The notes under the pieces are model-generated. The model was given only the letters and a program-made list of their open reading frames with translations, ran no database searches and was not told where the DNA came from. A program made the translations under genes and the position numbers. This document shows, piece after piece, positions 11,617-20,906 of a DNA stretch of 64,000 bases; the stretch's first letter is position 1; every line of letters starts with the position of its first letter. Source of the DNA: Dryas octopetala (lineage: Eukaryota > Streptophyta > Magnoliopsida > Rosales > Rosaceae); contig OY992834.1 in NCBI GenBank assembly GCA_963921425.1, positions 25,495,923 to 25,559,922 of the forward strand, given 5' to 3'.

Positions 11617-13757
11617 TTATTTGGGACCCTCTCCCATATCATGCTCCCCACCTGTGGATGCTCCATCCTCGGGCTCTACCTCCTAGGTACCTCTCTCCGG
11701 GACGTTGGCATGCCCATCATTACTGTCAGCCCCTAGCAGACCACGCACGCGGTCCCAGTCAAAATCAGGGCACATCTCCTCGAGCTATAATTTGCAATCG
11801 CCAAAGTCCATTGCATAGCCGCTGTTATACTCATTGTCCAACTCCTGCCTGGCTTGGCTCAGCTCCTGCCTGGCTTGGCTCAGCTCCTGCCCGCACTGCT
11901 CCAACTCTTGCCTCGCCTGGTTCGCCTCCTTCCTGGGCTGCAGTAGCTCGGCCTGCAACGTATTGTTCTGGCCGACCAGGGTACTGACCTTCTCCTCGGC
12001 TGAGAGTGCTTTGTCCTTTCATACCACGAAGCTCGACATCTCGTCCTTCATCTTCTCCACCGTGGCAAGGACACTAACATGTGCTTGATAAGTAAAAAAG
12101 AGTGTCTGCCAGGTCGAATGTCACAAAAGTGTTATCACATGCTATAAAGTTTAACTTTGGACATCTCATCATAATATACCACCCTCCCTTACCTGGGACT
12201 ACTCGGAAAAGGCCCGCTGCAGAACAGATAGAGGCTCAGTACCATCGCCGATCACCCGGTCATCCCTCCCCTTCTTCAGAGACCCTCCAAAGTCTGTCAC
12301 CGCCTGCTGTACCGGATGATCCTCCTCTGGGACTGGAGTAGGCACATTAGCTGCCCTCTCTCCCGTACTCGGCCGCATCTACTCCAGTCTTCATTTTCTT
12401 CCCAGGAGAAGTAACCTTCGGAGCAAGGACGTTGGTAGACCCACTATGCCTCATACCCCAAGGCACCGGCGCACCTCTACTTGTATTCCCTTGGGACAAG
12501 CCACCCCCGGCCAACAGTGCCCCCATCATCAGCCTCCTCTAGGCAGGCGGGCCAAGACCGACCGGTCTACTTATTTTCTTCGTATTGGCCATCTTCACTG
12601 TAAGACCCACACAACCAATGAGCACAAGTTATTTTCTCATCAACCAACACTTCAAAAGGGGAAGTACAGAAACTCACCTGGGGCTCCAAAGCCGTACTTG
12701 GCCAACTTCTCAGAAGACAGGAGGTATGCGGCGCTCAACTTTCGGGCGGGTCGACTAAGCACCCTCCGCACCTCTTCCATACTATCTTCCGACAATGGAA
12801 GCCTCTCCCACTCACCCCTTGCAAAAATAAACAACCAAAGATTACTATTAGTACAAGCACAACATCAGCTAATAATCCAAGTGTACACAGACCAATGCAT
12901 CGGCTCAACCAGACAACCTATTATGTGGAAATTCGTTGGCACTCTATTCATGGTCATGCTCTCACTCCAGCCGAATTCCCAGGCTCCACTCGCCAAAAAC
13001 CATTTTTTCTTCCAGTCCTTGTGAGCATCTGGGTGGCCCACCTATATTTGGCGAGTTGTACCATCGGTGAACTACCCGTTTGGCAATTGCGAGCAGTACA
13101 CCCACCCTCGCAAATTGAGACTTGACTTAATTTCAAACAAGTGTGTGAATTGAGCCATACTCGGGGCACCATACCCCTCATCTCGGAACAATACATACAA
13201 CCCAATTAATGTTCTCCAACTATTGAGTGTTAGTTGAGCTGGCGCAATTCCTAACTTCCTTAACATATATTGGAAATAGGGATGGAGAGGAAGTCTAAAC
13301 CCATGGTAAAATTTTTTGGCAAAACACAAAATATGCCCCTCCGGCGGGTCACTCAAGACATCACCCTTTCCTAGGAGGCTCAGATAGATGTAATCGGGAA
13401 TTTGGAACTCCACCCTCAATTTTTCAAGCTTCTCCTCTTTCATCCTGTTCTCATACAGCCCATCCATCGACCAGTACGTCCTAGGCACCCTGTGCCTACC
13501 GACATCACCACCACTTGTGGGTGTTTCTCTATCATCACTGTCCTCACTACCAGTGTCCTTTCCTTCACTTTCCCTCACCATGGACAGGCTCTCTTGGACA
13601 GTTTTGAGCACTTTACCCACCCCCATGTTTCCACAACTCATCTGGGGTCGGGGCACACTTAGCTTCGTCTGTGTCCCATCACTTGTAGACGCCTGGTCGG
13701 ACTCTCCATCATCCATAGAATTGTCCTACCTTAACGAATCGTCTGAAGAAACCATGG
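11617..13757 (-). pseudogene. Antisense multi-exon gene of Tat element A
   Basis: On the minus strand, exon 1 (possible ATG at 13757; long open reading from 13716 to 13075) has an acidic Ser/Asp-rich start and then a folded domain with QIPDYIYLSLLGKGD, DPPEGHILCFAKKFYHGFRL and APAQLTLNSWRTLIGLYVLF. This resembles the plant 'putative gypsy-type transposon' domain. Exon 2 (12678-12834) ends at a consensus GTGAGT donor. A basic Pro/Gly/Lys-rich segment starts MANTKKISRPVGLG near 12590. The last exon (11617-12090) is a coiled coil with repeated ARQELSQ heptads, ending at TAA 11617-11619. In-frame stops (for example at 13072-13074) show decay. Biochemical function is unknown. Confidence 0.65.
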
Positions 13758-14329
13758 AATGTCCGACCCCACCACACCTGCCCATCCAAGACAAACCAAA
13801 AAATCAAGATGGGAAGTGCTCGGAATACCAAGACAACACCATGGACATATCAGATCACTACTGGTTTCCCACCCCTCATATGTGCTCTTCCACCCCCAAT
13901 TTCACAACATTCACCCTATCACTTTTCAATGTTCAGCCACCAATCATGCACATATCAATATTCACAAAATCAAATCAACAGGAAGAGCAGTCACAACCCA
14001 AGCCTTACCCGTATTCCGCGGCTTCAACAGCCCACACGGGCTCCGACCCACTTATTTCAACTCCTATGTACCTGGTCAACAACAACAAGACATCCAATAA
14101 ATTACAAGTCCAAAAATGAAGGCGTGTCGCCTACCCAATGCTCGGCAAGGTTCATACCCACCTGCCATTACTTACAATTTTCACAATTCACAATCAAAAT
14201 TCAAAGGTCCGCATCGGGTTGGACGACTACAATTTCTCACAGTTCTAAATTTTCCAAGGCAAAATCAACAAATCAAATGGCTAGGAAGAATTTCAAAGTG
14301 CCTACCTCAAGTGCTCGGAACAAGCTCCA

Positions 14330-14830
14330 ACTTTCTGAACCGCTCAACCAGAGCTGCTGCCCCGCGCACCACCAACCCCACGCCTCCGAGCTGGTGCCCT
14401 GTGCACCACCAGCCCGCGCCCTCCGCGCAGCACCCCTTCAGCCCGAGCCGCTGCCAACCACTCTGGCCCGTGCCCAACGAACAGCCCCTCCTGCGCAGCA
14501 ACCATTTCATCCCGAGCCCGCGCCCAATGAGCACCCCCCCATGCGCAGCAGCCCAGGCCCGAGCCCCTCCCTCCGACCTGAGCCTGACGAGCAGATCAAC
14601 CCGCGCCCTCCGCACACACCACAACTCCGGCCCGAACTCCTGTTCCGACCCGATCAGAGCTCCCACTTCGAGCTCCCAGCCCCTAACCTCTTAGGCTCCG
14701 GCCCCCTAGGCTCCGGCTTCCTAGGCTCTGATCTCCTAAGTTCCGGCCTCCCTAGGCTCCGGCCTCCAAGGTCCTGACCTCCTAGGTTCCGGCCTCCCAA
14801 GCTCCAGCCTCCTAGGCCCCAACCCGTGTC
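14330..14830. repeat. GC-rich block with Pro-rich-like and short tandem repeats
   Basis: Base composition is far more GC-rich than the rest of the window. 14690-14815 is an imperfect array of a roughly 17-bp unit related to ctccggcctcctagg. The open readings across it are proline-rich in every frame, a composition effect. It lies upstream of the LTR promoter of element A and may belong to the LTR or to the antisense gene's promoter side. Confidence 0.6.
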
Positions 14831-15253
14831 AACTCATTCGAATCCACGAAACAGGTGACACGTGGCGCTCCTACAGTGCGAGTCGTTACAAGAGACACAT
14901 GTCATCACCGGATTGGTTGACACTCTTCCAAAAGTACTATAAAAAAGGTACTTTCTTGTCACAAAAGGACATTCAATCAATACTATACTATTCACTCACT
15001 CTGCTCACAGATTCTCTGAACACTGACTTGAGCGTCGAAGGAGGTTCGGCCAGTACCACACTAGTGCCCTTCCCACTCACTTTTGTGTACTTGCGCAGGG
15101 TGCTTTGAATATTATTCTTTCTCCACTATTCACTAGTCGGACCCAGCTACCCGTTCCTACCCCACTTCGACGTGTCATCCACTCAGTGGTAGGTCAACGG
15201 GTCCACGTGGTTTGACTCGACGTTGACTGCTTTACCATTTTTTAGCATCAACA
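14826..15253 (+). mobile_element. 3' LTR of Tat element A (3' portion; start uncertain)
   Basis: The segment ends tttagcatcaaca at 15253. It has a TATA box, and its sequence after the TATA box aligns with the minus-strand reading of 37214-37460. For example, CTGACTTGAGC...GGCC.GTAC...TGCCC is shared. That agreement between two independent elements identifies both as LTRs of one family. The 5' border could be at 14826 or further upstream. Confidence 0.6.
14938..14947 (+). promoter_or_regulatory. LTR TATA box
   Basis: TATAAAAAAG follows GTAC, about 315 bp before the LTR end. The equivalent box exists in the related LTR at 37454-37463. Confidence 0.6.
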
Positions 15254-15329
15254 ATGACTGATTGGAATCCTTGCCAAACTTGGACTCTATCACCGATGCC
15301 ACCTTCAACCCGTCGGCTTTCCTTTCTTT

Positions 15330-15640
15330 GCCCTTCAATCTATGTATGTTTCCTCTCTCTCCCTCCTCTCTCCCTTTCTTTTTATTTCCCTCTTTCCTCT
15401 CTCCCTTTCTTTCTTTGGTTTCTCTCTCTGTCACTTTCTCCGATTAGATGCATGGGTCGGCGACATTGCCGGCCTCCAGATCGTTGGACGCCGACCATCG
15501 ATCTGGAGGTTGGCAAGGTCGCCGACCCCTGCATCTGATTGGATAGAGTGACAAAGAGAGAAAAGGAGAGAGGATAGAGAGAAAGAGAGAGTGGGAAGGA
15601 AAGAAAGGGAGGTTAGCGTCAAAGGTGGGCTGTCTGGGTT
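15330..15640. repeat. Foldback: long imperfect inverted repeat
   Basis: The left arm, a CT-rich tract then gtcactttctccgattagatgcatgggtcggcgac, is answered on the right by gtcgccgacccctgcatctgattggatagagtgac and then a GA-rich tract. The arms join through ggcctccagatcg/cgatctggagg around 15472-15506. Each arm is at least 85 bp, or about 150 bp including the CT/GA tracts. The transcript would form a long hairpin. Confidence 0.75.
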
Positions 15641-15719
15641 TAGATTTTTTTTTTTTTTTTTGTGTAAATGAAGGTATTTTGAATATTTTTGGGACGTGTT
15701 TTGAGAAATTAAAGAAATT

Positions 15720-15795
15720 AAACAGAAAAATGGGTGTGAGATGAGAAAATGGTGTGTAGTGAAAGGAAAAAGGGTGTGCATATAACATCACTCAT
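15720..15795. mobile_element. Right terminal repeat of a TIR element
   Basis: The segment with ggtgtgtagtgaaaggaaaa and gggtgtgcatataacatc is the mirror image of the ends gatgttatatgcacaccc type seen at 15915 and 31345. No matching left end was found nearby, so the copy is partial. The foldback at 15330-15640 is probably its interior. Confidence 0.45.
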
Positions 15796-15914
15796 TATAA
15801 TTGAGTGACAGTTACAAATGTAAGTTATAAGCACAATTGGACAAAATAAAATTGGGCGCTTATTTCTACATTGACCCTTTTACTTGTCCTTATTAATAAT
15901 TGCTGATTTTATAA

Positions 15915-16317
15915 AAAGGGTGCTATTTGCACACCATTTTTTCTCTCGTTACACACCCCTCTCATTCATTACAAACCTAGCCACCCCAAGTCCTAACCCA
16001 CCCCCGATCCCTGCCACCATTGTTGCCGAAGGTCTAACCCGTCAGCCTCTCTCTCTCTCTCTTTTATTTCCCTCTATGTTCTCACCCCAGCCCCACCCTT
16101 AGCCACCACCGCCACTGGCAAGGTCGTCGATGGTTCAATCAGTCCCTTCCTTTCTCTCTTTCTCCATTTCCCGCTCTCTCATTTGTCTCTTTCCTTCTCT
16201 CTCCTTTCTCCCTTTCTCTCATCACCGGCCTCAGCAACAAATTAGACATAGGGATATAGGGACAGAAGAGAGAGAGAGAGGAGAGAGAGGGAAAAAGACA
16301 GAGGGAAGAAGAAAGGA

Positions 16318-16379
<62 letters not shown>

Positions 16380-16520
16380 GAAGGGGCGAGTTGAACCACC
16401 GATGACCTAGGGGCCGGGCTACGAGGTAGATGAGGGTGGGGTGAGATTGTGCCGGACTTTGTTGTAAAATTGAGATATTTTAAGAATTTTAGGGATATGA
16501 ATTGATAAATGGAAAATGCT
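15915..16520. mobile_element. TIR element, left end present, right end not found
   Basis: It starts agggtgctatttgcacacc, close to the ends of the complete copies at 31345 and 35381 (agggctgctatatgcacac). Inside are the CT-rich and GA-rich blocks typical of this family. The right terminal repeat is missing, and the border near 16520 is approximate. Confidence 0.5.
16329..16376. repeat. (GA)n microsatellite
   Basis: About 24 uninterrupted GA units within the TIR element. Confidence 0.95.
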
Positions 16521-17279
16521 AAGGACTTGTTTGGTTACATTTTACAGAACAATTTTTGAAAAACTATTTTACAAAAATGAAAACAAGAAATTAAATTATG
16601 CATATTCAAGATTCAAGAATGTGTTTAGTAGCATAATATGAAAATATTTTATGAGAACAAAACAGTAAAAACGTGTTTGGTATTAATATGTGAAAATGAC
16701 AAAAAACATAGCAATAATATCTTAAAATTAAATTATATTTTAAGAAAATGTATCATATAATACAATAATTATTATATAAGTTATTTATTTTATAAATTAA
16801 TTATGTGATAGGAATTGTAAGTAACCATCCACTGTAATTCACTGATGGTTCAGTGTTGCATCTCTAATATACATCAATGGATTGAATGAAATAATTCCTT
16901 TAAATTTGGAAGTGTCATTTGCTAAATTATTTGAGAATTATTATATTGAAAAACAGAAAAAAGTATTACCTTTTGGTTTTTTTTTTTTAGTTTTTTTTCT
17001 ATGCATCTCATTGCTTATGAGCAGATTGATCTTGGGCAATATATGATCTTTGCATTCCTAATTAACCGTACAAGGAATTATTTTGTCAGTCTCCATAAGG
17101 TTCATGTACCATGTGTTTAGCTACAATATCATAATGGACTGGACATCTATCTCTCTTTGTCAGGAATCCCCATTTATACTCATCGATCTATACTTAATAT
17201 CTTATTTCCTTTCTTAAGTATCCTCAATATTTTCCAAAAATTTCCTCTTAAAAGTTGATCTTTGAGATATAATAGTGTT
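16521..17279. other. AT-rich DNA, no gene
   Basis: The motif ggacttgtttggttacatttt near 16525 resembles hAT-type MITE ends of the 'gtttggta' kind seen at 32715. No partner end was found. Confidence 0.35.
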
Positions 17280-17640
17280 GCTTGAATTCCAACCTTGCAG
17301 TTAGGTCAGGCCTTATCTCGAGGAGCTGTCCTTTCAATTGTTTCTTGATCTCCTACTCACGGTTGCTAAGAAAGGCATTGGTAGAAGGGTTAGAGCTGGG
17401 AAGTCCATCATGTTTTGAGTGGATAATTGGATTGGTTCTGGTCTTATGTGTGCTTGTGATCCAGTCTGTTTCTTCAGAGGAGCTAGCTAGGTTGGAGTTG
17501 CTGACTTCTTGTCTGGGGGATCCTGGGAGGCTGGGACTTGGCAAATTTTGCTGGAAGCTCCCATTTGCTTAGAGACTGTGAGGCTGCAGCTAAACTATGG
17601 AGTGCTCAAATTTGTTTGGTTAATGGCTCTGCTATAATCT
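17280..17640 (+). mobile_element. LINE fragment (region before the zinc-binding domain)
   Basis: Across frame changes the plus strand reads RAGKSIMF, a stop, VDNWIGSGLMCACDP and then VGVADFLSGGSWEAGTWQIL. This is the plant LINE segment between reverse transcriptase and zf-RVT, usually G-x-S-I-x-F/L-W-x-D-x-W. It is short, with no tail or target duplication. Confidence 0.55.
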
Positions 17641-19259
17641 GGGGAGTGCTCAAAGTTTGACAGCTGTGGTTTGGGGCTGTATTATGGGTTATGTCATGCT
17701 TGGAATAATGGTTTCAGCTTTGCAGTTAATTAGTTAATCAGCACTTCAGCAGGAAGTGAACTTGGTGATCGTTTAGCAGGTTTTGGTCTGGGCCTTGCAT
17801 GGGTGATGGGTCCTTGGGATATATACCTTTTTGGGCTCACCCCTGGCCCTATTGTTGTGAATAAGATTTTGTATGAGAACTGTTCTGTTGTTGCCACATT
17901 TTGATATCCTGAAAAAGCTTGTGTTATGTATCACATTTTATTTTGTGATTTTGCTGACAAAGTTTTCCATCTTCTCTTTTGACTGAATTTTCTTAAATTC
18001 ATTTTTAAAAACTCTACACGACTATTGGTTGGTGACCAAACCAAAATAAAATAAATTAGAATAAAACTATTGGTTAGTGAAGCTCGCTTCAAGTCACAAT
18101 ACTTGAAAATGATAGGTTTCCAGTTACAAGTTATATAGTTTAGTAATGCATGTTTGACCTTATCTTGGATGTGCCTAACATAACTTGGTACAAAACTTTG
18201 GATGTTCCCAACATAAATTGGTACAAAACTGGCACTTCAGTTAAAACCCAAGTTTCACTTTATTGCATGCCTTCTTAGATACTAAATCAGCATACCAAAC
18301 TCACCACCAACAATGCACATAAGGTTTAGCTTAAGAGGCATTGAAAGAGATGGATATATAATACTATAATAGGGTGTAAGTTTGAATCTTTAGTAATAAT
18401 AAACAAACCAATTAAGTATTACTTTCAAACACTTTCCAATCACACATATTTAACCTGAACAAGACTCACATTCAATTCAAAAGAACATAAAAGAACTAAA
18501 AAAGACTCTCCGACCAACAATCTGTTTGTGACTTTACATTGCTTGCAAGGAAAATCTTTGTTTTAAGGAATGTCTTATATTGAGTTTATGATTTAATCAT
18601 AGTTAACCAATGCCTGTATTAATATAAAAAGAAAAGTAATTGTAAAGATATATTTGTATAATATTTCAAGTAATGCTACATATATCAAAATAAATTCAAA
18701 ATTTCTGCATACTAATATTTGATGTGATCTAGACCAAAAAAATAATTGATGTGATAGTTATTTATTTGTTCATATTTGGTCTTACTTTCAAGTTTCAACA
18801 TCATTTATTTCTAACAACTAATATTATGTCATTTATAATTTAAAAAAAATAGTATCTCTAGTATTATTGTATTCTTCCATCTAATAGTTCACCAACTTCA
18901 CAGTTCCGATTGAATATTCTAAGGAACTTGTACTATTTACCAGTTTGCCCAAATAATTTACATTGTACCTAAGTTCGATGATCATTTTTCTCTTTAATTC
19001 TTCAATTATTTATGTTAAGAATGTGCAACTTTCTGATTAGTTTATGAGTACTGATTGAACCTTAAAAAAAAATCCTTCCCAACATAATCAATCGACCCTT
19101 TCTATTTGTTTACAATAAATGCACCTTTTCCCTTTTCTCTCTTTTATTCTTGGTTTTTAAATACTGTATGCCTTCCTAGTGACTTTGCTCCCAATTTCTT
19201 GAGAAACACATTGTTCCCATGTGAAAAGTTTTGGAGTTAATTAAAATGAAAGCTAACAA

Positions 19260-19310
<51 letters not shown>

Positions 19311-19991
19311 ATATGTCAAATCTTCATTTTATTATAACTCAAAAATTAAGAGCTTGTAAGTTGTAACCGACCATTTTATACGAAATGTGTTTAATATTTG
19401 GGCCAATGAACAAATACTAATATTTTTCTATTGGGGTCAATTATCGGAGCTGGTGGTCGAATTAATATATTAAACCTAAAGGCTACAGCTTTGGATTAAA
19501 AAATATATACTTAACCCTAAAGCTTTAGATTAAAAATGCATGCTCCTAATCTTTAATTAAGTTGTGGTTCGCTTTTGTGTTTCACTTTTGTGTAATTTCC
19601 GCTTAGTGGGAGAAGAATACTATTACGTGATTGAATTAAGTTGTTGATTAGCGTGTGAATGTGATTCATGTGAGATAATGATAATTGTCAGTGCTTATAG
19701 GTAGCTTAACCAAATCACATTCAACTATGATGCACCACACACACCTATGGTTTCCCTCTCTTCTGTCAAATCATTGAGCTTGTCATGACGATTAATTTTA
19801 AATGTCCCAAGGCCTAAAGGGGTGTGAATTAACATAATTAAGTATATATTTTTCCAACAAAATTAATAAAATAGTGGGTCATGGTGGAAACAAAGATAGC
19901 AATTTCCCTGTTTGAGGGGGGAATGCATGTGTCAGATATCATAGGTATATATAAATATTGTTGTTCTCGTCAACTCAGGAGAATTAAAGGG
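17641..19991. other. AT-rich intergenic DNA
   Basis: No ORF, RNA gene or terminal-repeat structure was recognised, apart from the (GA)n tract at 19262-19305. Confidence 0.4.
19262..19305. repeat. (AG)n microsatellite
   Basis: 22 uninterrupted AG units. Confidence 0.95.
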
Positions 19992-19996
19992 TATGG
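19992..19996. repeat. Target site duplication TATGG, left
   Basis: TATGG precedes the left LTR and recurs at 25262-25266 right after the right LTR. Confidence 0.9.
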
Positions 19997-20695
19997 TGTT
20001 GGAATTATGATATTTTAAGTAATGAATATTTAAATTAATTATGGAAATATTTATTTGCTTAAATATCATAATTCTATCTGAATGGAAAATGTAAGTGGAA
20101 AGGAATTAAATATTGGGCATTATTTAGTAATAGGCCCAATATTGATTTGTAGAGTCATCTTCCAGAAAGCCACTGATATATGTTCAATTAAAACTGAACA
20201 GACACAAGGTTTCAGAAAGAAACACTGATTGAATTAAAACAGTCATGGCCATGAACAGATGTGTCTGTTGCCTATTCAATGGAATGTGTCTCTTGGCCAT
20301 TTAATTCAATCAAAACCTTTCCAAAAGGCACTTTGCATCTATAAATATAGTAGTCTTGAAATCTTTTAGATATAGGAAAAATTACTAAGAAAAACTTGCA
20401 TTCATTCAAGCATAGTCTTCCATTACCAAAGAAAGAGTTATTTGCATATTTGGGTTCGCAGAACCTTGTAGTTTGAAGTGCTACTACTGCAAGGAGGAAG
20501 TTGTTGTATCCTGGAAGGCGAGCGCCGATTGACCATAGCACGGTAGGGCGGGCGTAAATCGTCTTAAGGTTATAGTGTTGAACACTAGACTCGACTTCAA
20601 AGGTTTTTCTAAACTTTCTTTACTGTCTAATTCTTTGTATTTTTTTTTAAATCTCTTTGTTTGAATATAGCAATTTATACCTATAGTTTCCAACA
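19997..20695 (+). repeat. Left (5') LTR of the copia element
   Basis: It begins TGTTGGAATTATG and ends GTTTCCAACA, with TGTTGG/CCAACA terminal symmetry. A near-terminal inverted repeat pairs gaattatgatattt (20002) with aaatatcataattc (about 20062). It contains a TATA box at 20340. Confidence 0.95.
20340..20347 (+). promoter_or_regulatory. LTR TATA box
   Basis: TATAAATA lies in the left LTR, with the same element in the right LTR. Transcription would start near 20370. Confidence 0.6.
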
Positions 20696-20712
20696 ATCTT
20701 AAGACGAGTTTA
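20696..20712 (+). other. Position of the primer binding site (no standard tRNA site)
   Basis: The bases after the LTR are atcttaagacgagttta. There is no TGG and no match to the initiator-Met site TGGTATCAGAGC seen in copias C and D of this window. Ten of these bases (cttaagacga, 20698-20707) are the exact reverse complement of tcgtcttaag at 20559-20568 in the LTR. Confidence 0.5.
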
Positions 20713-20906
20713 ATTGTGTAATTTGCTATATTGTTTCTATTTTTAATTTTTTTATTATCTATTCATTCAAAAACTGCTTTGACTTTGTCAATTTTGGTGG
20801 CTTTGATTTTTGTTCAACAAAGATCTGCTTTGTTTAGTAGTCTACGTTTTGATAGATATATATTTATATATATACATACCGTTTATATATAAATATCAAT
20901 CTTTCT

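Larger units (their letters stand above)
10458..15253 (+). mobile_element. 5'-truncated Ty3/gypsy (Tat-type) element A
   Basis: The plus strand holds the C-terminal half of integrase (10458-11142), about 0.47 kb of spacer with a 25-bp tandem repeat, a multi-exon gene on the opposite strand (11617-13757), a GC-rich stretch and a 3' LTR ending CATCAACA at 15253. The integrase begins abruptly, so the 5' LTR, gag, protease and reverse transcriptase are missing. An extra antisense gene between pol and the 3' LTR fits the plant Tat lineage. Confidence 0.7.

Noticed and set aside
13402..14777. Long plus-strand proline-rich ORFs (13517-14119, 13809-14777, 14116-14694)
   Set aside because: They are antisense to the better supported minus-strand gene, or products of the GC-rich block. 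Composition-driven, with no domain.
16130..16405. Arg-Glu and Ser-Leu repeat ORFs at (GA)n tracts (also near 27051 and 29945)
   Set aside because: Dinucleotide repeats lack stops in all frames; low-complexity readings without homology.
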